Shown: positions 8,280 through 17,515 of the stretch, one piece after another
Layout: each line of letters opens with the position of its first letter
How positions within the stretch are numbered: the stretch's first letter is position 1
Assembly (NCBI RefSeq): GCF_013280595.1
Contig: NZ_JAAATY010000001.1
Coordinates: forward strand, 811,987-875,986
Direction: 5' to 3'
Length of the DNA stretch: 64,000 bases
Source of the DNA: Kibdelosporangium persicum
GTDB taxonomy: Bacteria; Actinomycetota; Actinomycetes; Mycobacteriales; Pseudonocardiaceae
The notes under the pieces: generated by a model
The model's database searches: none
The model's input: the letters and a program-made list of their open reading frames with translations, nothing else
What the model was told of the DNA's origin: nothing
Program-made: the position numbers and the translations under genes

Positions 8280-9560
8280 TCAGCCCGCGGCCACAGCGGC
8301 GCACAGCGCCTTGGTGATCAGCGCGAGGTCCTCGTCCGAAGTGATGTAGGGCGGCATCGTGTAGATCAGGTCCCGGAACGGCCGCAACCACACGCCTGCC
8401 TCAACCGTCGCCTTCGTCGCCTCGGCGATGTCCACCTGGTGGTCGAGTTGCACGACCCCGATCGCCCCGAGCACCCGCACGTCGAGCACGCCGGGCAGAT
8501 CCAGAGCGGGTTCGAGGCCCGTGATGAGCCCGTGCTCGATCCGCCGGACTTCGGCGGCCCAGTCGCTCTCCAGCAGCAGGTCGATCGAAGCGTTCGCGAC
8601 GGCCGCGGAAAGCGGGTTGCCCATGAAGGTCGGCCCGTGCGCGAGGACCGGCAGCTCGCCCTGGGAGATCCCGTCGGCCACCTGCGCCGTGCACAACGTC
8701 GCGGCCATCGACATGTAGCCGCCGGTCAGCGCCTTGCCGAGGCACATCACGTCCGGGCTGACCGCGGCGTGGTCGGCGGCGAACAGGGTGCCGGTGCGGC
8801 CGAAGCCGGTGGCGATCTCGTCGAAGATCAGCAGGACGTCGTTGGCCAGCGTGAGCTCGCGCAGCACGTGCAGGTACCGCGGGTCATGGAACCGCATCCC
8901 GCCCGCGCCTTGCACGAGGGGTTCGACGATCACGGCGGCCAGTTCGTCGGCGTGCTGTTCGATCGTGTCGGCGAGGGTCGCGACGTAGTCATGGTCGACA
9001 CCCGCGTCGAATCCAGCCGGGGGCGTGGGGACGAACAGCTGTTCCGGCAGGACGCCACGCCAGAGGGAATGCATCCCGCCGTCGGGGTCGCAGACGCTCA
9101 TCGGGTGGAACGTGTCGCCGTGGTAGCCGCCGCGCCATGTCAGCATGCGGCGCTTCTCCGGCCGTCCGATCGAGCGCCAGTACTGCAGGCACATCTTCAC
9201 GGCGACTTCGACGGACACCGAACCGGAGTCACAGAGGAACACGTGCCGCAGCGGCGTCGGCGTGATCTGCACGAGCCGTGACGCGAGCCGGACGGCGGGT
9301 TCGTGTGTCAGCCCGCCGAACATCACGTGGCTCATCCGGCCTGCCTGGTCGGCCATGGCCTGGTCCAGCCGCGGGTGCCGGTAGCCGTGGATGGCCGCCC
9401 ACCATGACGACATGCCGTCCACGAGGTCACGCCCGTCAGCCAGGTGCAGTCGGACCCCCGACGCGGATTCCACAACGTACGGGTCTCTGGTGCCCGGCAT
9501 CGGCCCATACGGATGCCAGACGTGCGCGCGGTCCAACGCGATCAGCTCGGCGACGTCCAC
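8280..9560 (-). CDS. bioA: Adenosylmethionine-8-amino-7-oxononanoate aminotransferase
   Basis: A PLP-dependent class III aminotransferase that uses S-adenosylmethionine as amino donor to make 7,8-diaminopelargonic acid for BioD. In the 426-residue protein the PLP-lysine is Lys276 ([14 protein letters not shown]) and the pyridine-nitrogen Asp is Asp247 ([12 protein letters not shown]). The N-terminal HVWHPYGPM motif is typical of BioA. It starts at GTG without a Shine-Dalgarno site and is transcribed alone, about 6 kb from bioD-bioB. No bioF accompanies it, so that step must be encoded elsewhere in the genome. Confidence 0.95.
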   Translation of the reverse strand: MDVAELIALDRAHVWHPYGPMPGTRDPYVVESASGVRLHLADGRDLVDGMSSWWAAIHGYRHPRLDQAMADQAGRMSHVMFGGLTHEPAVRLASRLVQITPTPLRHVFLCDSGSVSVEVAVKMCLQYWRSIGRPEKRRMLTWRGGYHGDTFHPMSVCDPDGGMHSLWRGVLPEQLFVPTPPAGFDAGVDHDYVATLADTIEQHADELAAVIVEPLVQGAGGMRFHDPRYLHVLRELTLANDVLLIFDEIATGFGRTGTLFAADHAAVSPDVMCLGKALTGGYMSMAATLCTAQVADGISQGELPVLAHGPTFMGNPLSAAVANASIDLLLESDWAAEVRRIEHGLITGLEPALDLPGVLDVRVLGAIGVVQLDHQVDIAEATKATVEAGVWLRPFRDLIYTMPPYITSDEDLALITKALCAAVAAG

Positions 9561-9566
9561 GGATCG

Positions 9567-9596
9567 ACATTAGTGCCAAATGGCCCTGTTCAGGGC
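9567..9596 (-). promoter_or_regulatory. bioA: Candidate bioA leaderless promoter and palindrome
   Basis: On the minus strand TAATGT (9567-9572) ends 6 nt before the bioA GTG, as expected of a -10 element for a leaderless mRNA. An inverted repeat GCCCTG-AA-CAGGGC (9583-9596) lies 10 nt further upstream. A -35 box is not obvious. The layout resembles bioD, although the palindromes differ in sequence. Confidence 0.4.
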
Positions 9597-9665
9597 TCTA
9601 TTTCGACACATCGACTGCATATACCGGCACCTGCGGCGTTCGCACGGCAGGTACCGTCGTGGGCC

Positions 9666-10487
9666 ATGACCGAGTGGACCGCACTGCACCCGATCATCGA
9701 CGGCGGCGACCCGGACAACGTCGTACGGCTGGTCCAGGGCATGGACGCGACTACTCGCAAGGCGCTGGCCGAGCCGCTACGGGCCTACGAGAAGCAGTTG
9801 CGGACCGCCGCCTTCGTGAGCAAGCGGTTCTGGGGTCCTCGGCTGTGCGCGCTGACCGTCGCCGGCGCCGCGTTGCTGCCGACCGCGTCCAGCGTCGCGG
9901 TGTGGATCGCACGCAACGGCCTGCGTGAGGACGAGACCGGCACAGACGTGATCGACCTGGTCGTCGAGGTGCTACGCGACCGTCAGGTGACGTGGTTGCC
10001 CGACCTTGTCGACCGACTCGCGCTACGGCTGCCGTCCGACCGTCTCGACCCCGACATGCAGCAGCTGGTCACGAGCCTTGCCACACACACTGGCATCGCC
10101 CCGCTGGCCACCGACGGTCTTGTCTACGCCTGGATCGCCACCGGCGAGGCGCACACCAGCCGGTCGTCGCTGGCCCGCCGCCTGTTCGAAGTGGACGGAA
10201 TCGGCGTCCTGCTCGAACCCGGCGGCTGGCCCGGCAAGCTGGCCGGGGACCCGGCACTGGACCGCGTCATGCTGCTCGAAGGCTGCCTGTTCCGCCTCCG
10301 GCGGGGCGGCAGGGCCGCCGACCTCAACGGCTTCCTCCTGCTGCACAAGGCCCTCGCCCCGACCACGGACGAAGTGGCCATGCTCGCCGGGGACTACGAG
10401 GCCCTGCTCTCGAACTCGCACGCCCCCACCGCGGCCATGGCCCGGCACGAGCTCCTGCTGGCCAGCCAGGCCGGGCTCAGCCGTTAG
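9666..10487 (+). CDS. Helical-repeat protein, probably N-terminal part of a DUF6493-like family
   Basis: A 273-residue soluble protein, mostly alpha-helical, starting at the ATG at 9666. The opening pattern (two-residue Asp-rich stretch, [20 protein letters not shown]) resembles my recollection of DUF6493 proteins, which are usually several hundred residues longer. This copy stops where dnaE ends and overlaps the dnaE stop by 4 nt in convergent orientation, so it may be a 3'-truncated family member. No catalytic motif is visible. The function is unknown and the family call is tentative. Confidence 0.6.
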   Translation: MTEWTALHPIIDGGDPDNVVRLVQGMDATTRKALAEPLRAYEKQLRTAAFVSKRFWGPRLCALTVAGAALLPTASSVAVWIARNGLREDETGTDVIDLVVEVLRDRQVTWLPDLVDRLALRLPSDRLDPDMQQLVTSLATHTGIAPLATDGLVYAWIATGEAHTSRSSLARRLFEVDGIGVLLEPGGWPGKLAGDPALDRVMLLEGCLFRLRRGGRAADLNGFLLLHKALAPTTDEVAMLAGDYEALLSNSHAPTAAMARHELLLASQAGLSR

Positions 10488-13400
10488 GCCAGGCAGCCCG
10501 GCCCGAGCAGCGCCTTCAAGTCGCCCATCAGCGCCGGGTTCGGCGTGACCCGCAGGGTGTCGTCGAGCCGCAGCAACGTCTTGCGCTGACCGTTGATCAG
10601 GCGCAGGTGCACCTCGGTCGTGCCCGGGTGCGTGGACAGGGCGTCCTTGAGCTGGGCGACGACGGTCGGCGTGCACTTCGACGCGGGCATGCTGACCCGG
10701 AACGGCTGGCTGCCCGCCAACGATTCGAGGTCGGGCACCACGAGGTCGTTGGCGATCAGTGAGATCCGGTCCTCGCGCTTGGCGACCCGGGCCTTGACGA
10801 GCACGATCGCGTCCTCGACCACGCTCATCCCGACCACCGAGTACGTCTTCGGGAAGAACAGCACCTCGATGCCACCGGCGAGGTCCTCGAGCTGGGCGGA
10901 CGCCCACGGCTCACCGTTCTTGTTCACCCGCCGGGTCACCGAGGCGAGGATGCCGCCGATGGTCACCTGGGCGCCGTCGGCGACGCTGCCTTCCAGGATG
11001 CCCGCGATCGGGGTGTCGGACTGCGCGGACAGGATGTGCTCGACGCCGTCCAGCGGATGCCCGGACACGTACAGACCCAGCATCTCCCGCTCCAGGGCGA
11101 GCTGGTGCTTGGTCTCCCACACGTCGTCGGGGACCTTCACGTCGAACACCGACGCCACGTCGTCGGTCGCGTCGCCCCCGCCGAACAGGTCGAACTGGCC
11201 GACGGCCTCGGCGCGCTTGGTCTCCATCACCGCGTCGATCGCGTCGGTGTGCACCAGGAACAGGCCCTTGCGCGGGTGCTTGAGCGAGTCGAACGCACCG
11301 GCCTTGATCAGCGATTCGACGACCTTCTTGTTGCAGGCCTGGGCGTCGACCTTGCGCAGGAAGTCGGAGAAGTCGACGAACGCGCCCTTCTCGACACGCG
11401 CCTTGATGATCGAGTCGACCACGTTGGCGCCGACGTTGCGGATCGCGCCGAGGCCGAACCGGATGTCGTCGCCGACCGGGGCGAAGTCACGCTCCGACTC
11501 GTTGACGTCCGGCGGCAGCACCGTGATGCCCATCTTGCGGCACTCGGCCAGGTAGACCGCGGCCTTGTCCTTGTCGTCACGGACCGACGTCAGCAGCGCC
11601 GCCATGTACTCGGCGGGGTGGTTCGCCTTGAGGTACGCCGTCCAGTACGACACCAGGCCGTACGCGGCCGAGTGGGCTTTGTTGAACGCGTAGTCGGCGA
11701 ACGGGACCAGGATCTCCCAGAGGGTCTTGACGGCGTCCTTCGGGTAGCCGTTGTCCAGCATGCCCTTCTCGAAGCCGGCGTACTCCTTGTCCAGGATCTC
11801 CTTCTTCTTCTTGCCCATCGCCCGGCGGAGCAGGTCTGCTTGTCCGAGCGTGTACCCGGCCAGCTTCTGGGCGATCGCCATGACCTGCTCCTGGTACACG
11901 ATCAGGCCGTAGGTCGTGCCCAGGATGTCCTTGAGCGGCTCCTCCAGCGCCGGGTGGATCGGCGTGATCTCCTGCTGGCCGTTCTTGCGCAGCGCGTAGT
12001 TCGTGTGCGACTTCGCACCCATCGGACCCGGCCGGTACAGCGCGCCCACGGCCGAGATGTCCTCGAAGTTGTCCGGGCGCATCAGCCGCAGCAGGTCCCG
12101 CATGGGCCCGCCATCGAGCTGGAACACACCCAGCGTGTCGCCGCGGGAGAGCAGCTCGTACGTGGCCTTGTCGTCGAGCGGTACTGTCTGCAGGTCGATG
12201 GGTTGTTTGCCGTTGCGCTCCATGTTGCGCAGGCAGTCGTCGATCACCGTCAGGTTGCGCAGGCCCAGGAAGTCCATCTTCAGCAGGCCCAGCGACTCGC
12301 ACGTGGGGTAGTCGAACTGGGTGATGATCGAGCCGTCCTGCGGGCGCTTCCACAGCGGGATCACGTCCAGCAGCGGCTCGGCGCTCAGGATCACCGCGCA
12401 GGCGTGCACACCGGCGTTGCGGATCAGGCCCTCCAGGCCGCGGCCGGTGTCGATGATCTGCTTGACCTGCGGGTCGGACTCGTAGAGCGCCCGGATCTCG
12501 GTGGCCTCGTTGTACCGCTTGTGGCTCGGGTCGTGGATGCCGGACAGCGGGATGTCCTTGGCCATCACGGCGGGCGGGTAGGCCTTGGAGATCCGGTCGG
12601 CGATCGCGTAGCCGGGCTGGCCGAACAGCACCCGGGCGGCGTCCTTGATCGCGGCCTTCGCCTTGATCGTGCCGAACGTGATCACCTGGGCGACCTTGTC
12701 CTCGCCCCACTTCTCGGTCACGTACCGGATCACGTCACCGCGGCGGCGCTCGTCGAAGTCGATGTCGATGTCGGGCGGGGACACGCGGTCCGGGTTGAGG
12801 AACCGCTCGAAGATCAGCCCGTGGGCCAGCGGGTCGAGGTCCGTGATGCCCATCGCGTACGCGATCAGCGCGCCTGCGGCCGAACCACGGCCGGGGCCGA
12901 CGCGGATGCCGTTGGACTTGGCCCAGTTGATCAGGTCGGCGACCACGAGGAAGTACGCCGGGAAGCCCATCTGCAGGATGACGCCGATCTCGAACTCCAC
13001 CTGCTTGCGGTGGATCTCGTCGACGCCGTCCGGGAAGCGGCGGTTCATGCCCTCCCAGACCTTCTGTTTGAAGTACTCGCCCTCGGTCATCCCCTCGGGG
13101 ATGGGGAAGTTCGGCATCAGGTTGCGGAACTGGAACATCCCCTCGGTGCTGACCTTCTCCGCGATCAGCAGGGTGTTGCGGCAGCCCTCCTGCCAGGCGT
13201 CGGACGAGTCGATCGCCCGCATCTCCTCCGGCGACTTGAGGTAGTAACCCGAGCCGTCGAACTTGAACCGGGTCGGGTCCTGCATGGTCTTGCCGGTCTG
13301 CACGCAGAGCAACGCGTCGTGGGCGTCGCGTTCGTGCTCGTACGTGTAGTGCGAGTCGTTGGTGACCACGAAGGGGATGCCGACCTTCTTGGCCACTTCG

Positions 13401-14020
13401 AGCAGGTCGTTGCGGACCTTGAGCTCGATGTCGATGCCGTGGTTCATCAGCTCGACGTAGAAGTTGTCCTTGCCGTAGATGTCCTGCCACTCGCCCGCGG
13501 CCTTCACGGCCTCGTCGAACTGGCCGAGGCGCAGCCGCGTCTGCACCTCGCCGGACGGGCAGCCGGTGGTGGCCATCAGGCCCTCGGAGTGCTGGGCGAT
13601 GAGCTCCTTGTCCATCCGCGGCCACTTGCCGAGCTGGCCCTCGAACGAGGCCAGGCTGGCGGCGCGCATCAGGTTGCGCAGGCCGGTCGCGTCGCGTGCC
13701 CAGATCGTCTGGTGGGTGTACGCGCCGCTGGCGGAGACGTCGTCGGCCTTCTGCGACGGGTCGCCCCAGCGGACCCGGTCCTTGACGTGGCGTGAGCCGG
13801 GCGCGAGGTACGCCTCGATGCCGAGGATCGGCTTGATGCCCGCGGCGGTCGCCTGCTTGAAGAAGTCGTAGACCCCGTTCATGTGACCGTGGTCGGTGAT
13901 CGCGACCGAGGTCATGCCCAGCTTCTCGCACTGGGCGAACATGTCTTTCAGCTTCGCCGCCCCGTCGAGCATCGAGTACTCGGTGTGCACATGCAGGTGA
14001 GTGAAGGAGTCAGCGGCCAC
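10484..14020 (-). CDS. dnaE: DNA polymerase III subunit alpha
   Basis: The replicative polymerase catalytic subunit, 1178 residues. It opens with the PHP domain ([15 protein letters not shown], metal-binding His pairs), followed by the polymerase core with PDIDIDFD, which carries catalytic Asp residues, and [19 protein letters not shown]. Helix-hairpin-helix and OB-fold regions complete the C-terminal third. The GTG at 14020 was chosen because the PHP motif begins five residues later, as in other DnaE1 proteins; an upstream start would add 41 unrelated residues. A weak GGTGG lies upstream. It is convergent with the helical protein and divergent from the kinase-like gene. Confidence 0.97.
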   Translation of the reverse strand: MAADSFTHLHVHTEYSMLDGAAKLKDMFAQCEKLGMTSVAITDHGHMNGVYDFFKQATAAGIKPILGIEAYLAPGSRHVKDRVRWGDPSQKADDVSASGAYTHQTIWARDATGLRNLMRAASLASFEGQLGKWPRMDKELIAQHSEGLMATTGCPSGEVQTRLRLGQFDEAVKAAGEWQDIYGKDNFYVELMNHGIDIELKVRNDLLEVAKKVGIPFVVTNDSHYTYEHERDAHDALLCVQTGKTMQDPTRFKFDGSGYYLKSPEEMRAIDSSDAWQEGCRNTLLIAEKVSTEGMFQFRNLMPNFPIPEGMTEGEYFKQKVWEGMNRRFPDGVDEIHRKQVEFEIGVILQMGFPAYFLVVADLINWAKSNGIRVGPGRGSAAGALIAYAMGITDLDPLAHGLIFERFLNPDRVSPPDIDIDFDERRRGDVIRYVTEKWGEDKVAQVITFGTIKAKAAIKDAARVLFGQPGYAIADRISKAYPPAVMAKDIPLSGIHDPSHKRYNEATEIRALYESDPQVKQIIDTGRGLEGLIRNAGVHACAVILSAEPLLDVIPLWKRPQDGSIITQFDYPTCESLGLLKMDFLGLRNLTVIDDCLRNMERNGKQPIDLQTVPLDDKATYELLSRGDTLGVFQLDGGPMRDLLRLMRPDNFEDISAVGALYRPGPMGAKSHTNYALRKNGQQEITPIHPALEEPLKDILGTTYGLIVYQEQVMAIAQKLAGYTLGQADLLRRAMGKKKKEILDKEYAGFEKGMLDNGYPKDAVKTLWEILVPFADYAFNKAHSAAYGLVSYWTAYLKANHPAEYMAALLTSVRDDKDKAAVYLAECRKMGITVLPPDVNESERDFAPVGDDIRFGLGAIRNVGANVVDSIIKARVEKGAFVDFSDFLRKVDAQACNKKVVESLIKAGAFDSLKHPRKGLFLVHTDAIDAVMETKRAEAVGQFDLFGGGDATDDVASVFDVKVPDDVWETKHQLALEREMLGLYVSGHPLDGVEHILSAQSDTPIAGILEGSVADGAQVTIGGILASVTRRVNKNGEPWASAQLEDLAGGIEVLFFPKTYSVVGMSVVEDAIVLVKARVAKREDRISLIANDLVVPDLESLAGSQPFRVSMPASKCTPTVVAQLKDALSTHPGTTEVHLRLINGQRKTLLRLDDTLRVTPNPALMGDLKALLGPGCLA

Positions 14021-14101
14021 GATCCACCACCCTAAACGTCTCCTGCCCGGACTCGTCGGCGACATCCCGGTTGTACACCCGGGGTCTGACAATCTGGACG
14101 G

Positions 14102-14704
14102 GTGCGCTTCCAACCTGTGTCCTTCGTCGCACTGACCGATCATGTCGTCTCACGCATAACCGCTGTGCCCGGCCAGATCCGCGTCGCGGTGGACGGTGCG
14201 GCCGCAGCTCGGCCGGGGCTACTGGCCGAGGCCCTGATGGACCCCTTGAGGGTGCTGGGCCGTCCGGTGATCCACGTGCGCGCCCAGGACTTCCTGCGAC
14301 CGGCGTCGCTGCGGTTCGAGCACGGCAGGACCGACGAGGAGTCCCGGTATTCGTCCTGGCTGGACGAAGGCGCGCTGCGGCGGGAGGTGCTGACCGGTGA
14401 CAAGGTTCTGCCGTCCTTGTGGAACGCCGAGACCGACCGCGCGACCAGGGCCGATTACGTCCCGTTGCCGGCCGGCGGCGTAGTGGTCGTCGACGGGGAG
14501 TTGTTGCTGGGCCGGGGATTGCCGTTCGACCTGACGGTCCACCTCTGGCTCTCCCCCGGCGCGCTCGCCCGCCGGACACCGCCGGACGACGCGTGGAGCC
14601 TGCCCGTCTTCGCCCGTTACGACGCCGAAGTCGACCCGTTGACCACCGCCGACGTGGCGGTCCGCTACGACGATCCCCGGCATCCGGCGATGCGGGTCGC
14701 CTGA
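14102..14704 (+). CDS. Uridine kinase-like protein lacking a P-loop
   Basis: A 200-residue protein with the layout of actinobacterial uridine kinase-like proteins: an early [20 protein letters not shown] segment, then [16 protein letters not shown] (acceptor region), [13 protein letters not shown] and a late [11 protein letters not shown]. Where the family has a Walker A GKT, this copy reads AAAARPG, with no Lys or Thr. ATP binding by the usual route therefore looks impossible, so it may be a pseudokinase or use another activity. It starts at GTG, is divergent from dnaE and convergent with the ABC operon. Confidence 0.75.
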   Translation: MRFQPVSFVALTDHVVSRITAVPGQIRVAVDGAAAARPGLLAEALMDPLRVLGRPVIHVRAQDFLRPASLRFEHGRTDEESRYSSWLDEGALRREVLTGDKVLPSLWNAETDRATRADYVPLPAGGVVVVDGELLLGRGLPFDLTVHLWLSPGALARRTPPDDAWSLPVFARYDAEVDPLTTADVAVRYDDPRHPAMRVA

Positions 14705-14711
14705 CGCCTGG

Positions 14712-15770
14712 TCACCGGAGAACGGTGCCGTCCTCCTTGCCGTACAGCAGAAGGCGGCCCTGCTCGGGCACCGCGGTGACAGTGGATCCGATCGCCGGTT
14801 CGTGTTGCTCACGGACAGTCAGCCCCAGCAGGCTGCCGTCCGGGCACTCCAGCGTGACAAGCGAGCTCACGCCGAGGTTCTCGATGGTCGACACGGTTCC
14901 GGTGATCCCCTGGCCCGCCGGCTCCAGCGAGAGGTACTCCGGCCGGATACCGACCGTCACTTTCGTGTCGTCCGGGAGGTCCACCGGTGACGGCAGGGTC
15001 GCGCCGGCGACCGACAGTGAACCGTTCTCGATGGTGCCGTCGAGCAGGTTCATCGGAGTCGAGCCGATGAAGTTCGCGACGAACGTGTCCGAGGGGCGGC
15101 GGAACACGTCACGCGGGCTGCCCAGCTGACGGATTCGGCCGGCCTCCATGACCGCGATCCGGTCGGCCAGCGCGAGGGCCTCGGCCTGGTCGTGGGTGAC
15201 GAAGACCGTGGTGATGCCGATGTCCTTCTGCAGCCGCTTGAGGAACGTCCGCGCCTCCAGCCGCAACCGTGCGTCCAAATTGGACAGCGGTTCGTCCAGC
15301 AGCAGGACGTCCGCGTCGATCGCGACCGCACGCGCCAGCGCGACCCGCTGCTGCTGGCCGCCGGAGAGCTGGCCCGGCCTGCGTTCCAGCAGACCGCCGA
15401 GGCTCAGGCTGCCGGCGGTGCGCTCGGCCACTTCCCGTTGCCGTGTCTTGGGCTGGCGCCGGACCTTCAGTGGGTACGCGATGTTCTCCGACACGGTCAT
15501 GTGCGGGAACAAGGCGTAGTCCTGGAACACCATCGCGACGTTGCGACGGCCGGGTTCGAACGAAGTCACGTCCTTGTCACCGATCGACACCGAGCCCCCA
15601 CTGGCCTGTTCCAGGCCCGCGATGGTGCGCAGCAACGTGGTCTTGCCGCAGCCGGAGGGCCCGAGCAGGGCGAAGAACTCACCGTCGGCGATCTCCAGGT
15701 CGAGCGAGTCCACCGCACGCACGCCATTCGGGTACACAGTGGACAGCTGGTCGATCTTGATCCGGGCCAT
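14712..15770 (-). CDS. Carbohydrate ABC transporter ATP-binding protein (UgpC/MsmK type)
   Basis: The 352-residue ATPase of a CUT1 sugar importer. It has Walker A GPSGCGKT (37-44), signature LSGGQ (135-139), Walker B LLLDEP (156-161) and a C-terminal TOBE/regulatory domain of about 110 residues. Its ATG overlaps the upstream permease stop by one base (TGATG), so it belongs to the four-gene operon. Many actinomycete sugar importers share one genome-wide MsmK ATPase; this one has its own, which favours a dedicated system. Confidence 0.93.
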   Translation of the reverse strand: MARIKIDQLSTVYPNGVRAVDSLDLEIADGEFFALLGPSGCGKTTLLRTIAGLEQASGGSVSIGDKDVTSFEPGRRNVAMVFQDYALFPHMTVSENIAYPLKVRRQPKTRQREVAERTAGSLSLGGLLERRPGQLSGGQQQRVALARAVAIDADVLLLDEPLSNLDARLRLEARTFLKRLQKDIGITTVFVTHDQAEALALADRIAVMEAGRIRQLGSPRDVFRRPSDTFVANFIGSTPMNLLDGTIENGSLSVAGATLPSPVDLPDDTKVTVGIRPEYLSLEPAGQGITGTVSTIENLGVSSLVTLECPDGSLLGLTVREQHEPAIGSTVTAVPEQGRLLLYGKEDGTVLR

Positions 15771-16588
15771 CAGCTCTTGATCCCTCCGTGGAACCGGAAG
15801 CCGTAACGCTTGCTCACAAACAGGTACAGCACGACCACCGGGATCGAGTACAGCAACGAGAACACCGGGATGACCGTCAGGTTGGCGCTGCCGCCTTCGT
15901 CGTAGAGCGTGCGCATCAGCACTGCGGCGGGTTGGCTGTTGATGTCACGCAGCAACAGGAACGGCAGCAGGAAATTGCCCCACGCCTGCACGAACGACCA
16001 CACCACGATGGTGGCGATGCCGGGGCGTGCGATCGGCAGGACCACATGCAGCAGGATCTGCCCGGGTGACGCGCCGAAGACCCGCGCGGACTCCTCGTAG
16101 GAGCGCGGGACGGCGTCCACGAAGTCCTTCAGAATGAAGATCGCCGCGGGCAGCATCCCGCCCGCGATCACCAGCGCGGTGCCGTACTGCGAGTTGATCA
16201 GGCCCAGCTGGTACATCATCACGAAGATCGGCACCATCGCCGCGGTCCCGGTGACCACACTGGACAGCAGCAGCAACAGGTACAGCAGCACGTCCCGGCC
16301 GGGAATCCGTACCCGCGAAAGGGCGTAGGCCGCACACGCGGCGAGGACCGTCGTGACGATCATCGCCAATCCGCACAGCAGCAACGAGTTCACCAGCGAA
16401 GTCAGCGCGTACGGATGTTCCAGCGTGGCGGTCACGTTGCCGAACGTCCAGTCCGGCCACCGCAGCCCCAGGCCCGGCTTGCTGTCGAACGGCGCACTGG
16501 CCAGCCACAGCATCGGGATCGCGAAGAACGCCAGGATCACCGCGAAGAACACGGTGTACCCGATCCGGCGCAGGACCAGGGAAGTCAT
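15770..16588 (-). CDS. Carbohydrate ABC transporter permease (second, MalG type)
   Basis: A 272-residue inner-membrane permease with six predicted hydrophobic segments. It carries the EAA-type loop that contacts the ATPase (SYEESARVFGASPGQILLHVVLPIARP). The ATG at 16588 overlaps the first permease stop by 4 nt (ATGA) and the stop overlaps the ATPase start by one base. Together with the neighbouring permease it forms the membrane channel of the sugar importer. Confidence 0.93.
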   Translation of the reverse strand: MTSLVLRRIGYTVFFAVILAFFAIPMLWLASAPFDSKPGLGLRWPDWTFGNVTATLEHPYALTSLVNSLLLCGLAMIVTTVLAACAAYALSRVRIPGRDVLLYLLLLLSSVVTGTAAMVPIFVMMYQLGLINSQYGTALVIAGGMLPAAIFILKDFVDAVPRSYEESARVFGASPGQILLHVVLPIARPGIATIVVWSFVQAWGNFLLPFLLLRDINSQPAAVLMRTLYDEGGSANLTVIPVFSLLYSIPVVVLYLFVSKRYGFRFHGGIKS

Positions 16589-17511
16589 CCGCGCCTCCGC
16601 AGCAACCGCAGGTACACCAAGGCGATCACCAGGTTGACCAGCAACAGCAGGAACGAGATCGCCGACGCGTACCCGAGCGCGCCCGAACCCAGCGCCTGCT
16701 GGTAGATGAAGACCGGCAACGTCTCCGACCGGTGGTCCGGCCCGCCCGCGGTCAGCAGGAACGGGGTGAAGTCGTTGGCCGTCCACAACGTGATCAGCAG
16801 CGTGTTGGTCAGCACGTGCCCGCGGATGTGCGGGAACACGACGTCCTTGAGCGTGCTGAACCGGCCCGCACCGACCATCCTCGCCGTCTCCAGCTGCGAC
16901 GGCGGTACGACGTCGAGCGCCGAGCTGTACAGCAGCATCGAGAAAGCCGTGCCACGCCACAGGTTGAACACGATCAGGCTGATCATCGGGTACTGCACCA
17001 GCCAGGCCGTGCCCGGCGTGTTCAGCAGGGCGTTGAGCGTGCCGCCGTCCCTGTCCAGCACCGCGACCCACAGGTACGCGACCACCGTGCTCGGCAGGAT
17101 CCACGCCAGCAGGACCAGACCTTCGACCAGGCGCCGTAACCACCGCCGCGCCCCGCGCAGCATCCACGCCAGCGTGAACCCGAGGATGTTCTGGCCGATC
17201 AGGGCCGACCCGAACACGAAGAGCAGCGTCAGCCACAAGGAGTTGCCGAACAGCGGGTCGCTCAACGCCCCGGTGATGTTGTCGGCGCCCACGATCCGCG
17301 GATTGACCGACGACGGCCCGGTCAGGGTGTAGTCGGTCAGTCCGATGTAGATGCTCCACAGCGCGGGGAAGACCAGGAAGATCCCGATCAGCACCAGCGC
17401 GGGCGCGACGAACGCCAGCGCCCGGCCCCGGCCGAGCCCGGCCGAGTCGGTCGCCGGCACCCTCGATCGTGGTTCTCGCTGCGGGGCGACAGGTGTCGCC
17501 GTGGTCGTCAC
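16585..17511 (-). CDS. Carbohydrate ABC transporter permease (first, MalF type)
   Basis: A 308-residue inner-membrane permease of the CUT1 family with about six transmembrane segments after a short Pro/Arg-rich N-terminus. The coupling loop reads SQLETARMVGAGRFSTLKDVVFP. It starts 4 nt after the stop of the binding-protein gene and overlaps the second permease, so all four subunits come from one transcript. Confidence 0.93.
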   Translation of the reverse strand: MTTTATPVAPQREPRSRVPATDSAGLGRGRALAFVAPALVLIGIFLVFPALWSIYIGLTDYTLTGPSSVNPRIVGADNITGALSDPLFGNSLWLTLLFVFGSALIGQNILGFTLAWMLRGARRWLRRLVEGLVLLAWILPSTVVAYLWVAVLDRDGGTLNALLNTPGTAWLVQYPMISLIVFNLWRGTAFSMLLYSSALDVVPPSQLETARMVGAGRFSTLKDVVFPHIRGHVLTNTLLITLWTANDFTPFLLTAGGPDHRSETLPVFIYQQALGSGALGYASAISFLLLLVNLVIALVYLRLLRRRG

Positions 17512-17515
17512 CGGA

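Noticed and set aside
11036-13795. A 919-codon open frame opposite dnaE.
   Set aside because: It mirrors the dnaE coding frame, has no motif or ribosome binding site, and its composition is that of an antisense shadow.
14021-14143. A longer DnaE start 41 codons upstream.
   Set aside because: The extra residues are not PHP-like and the conserved N-terminal motif starts directly after the GTG at 14020.
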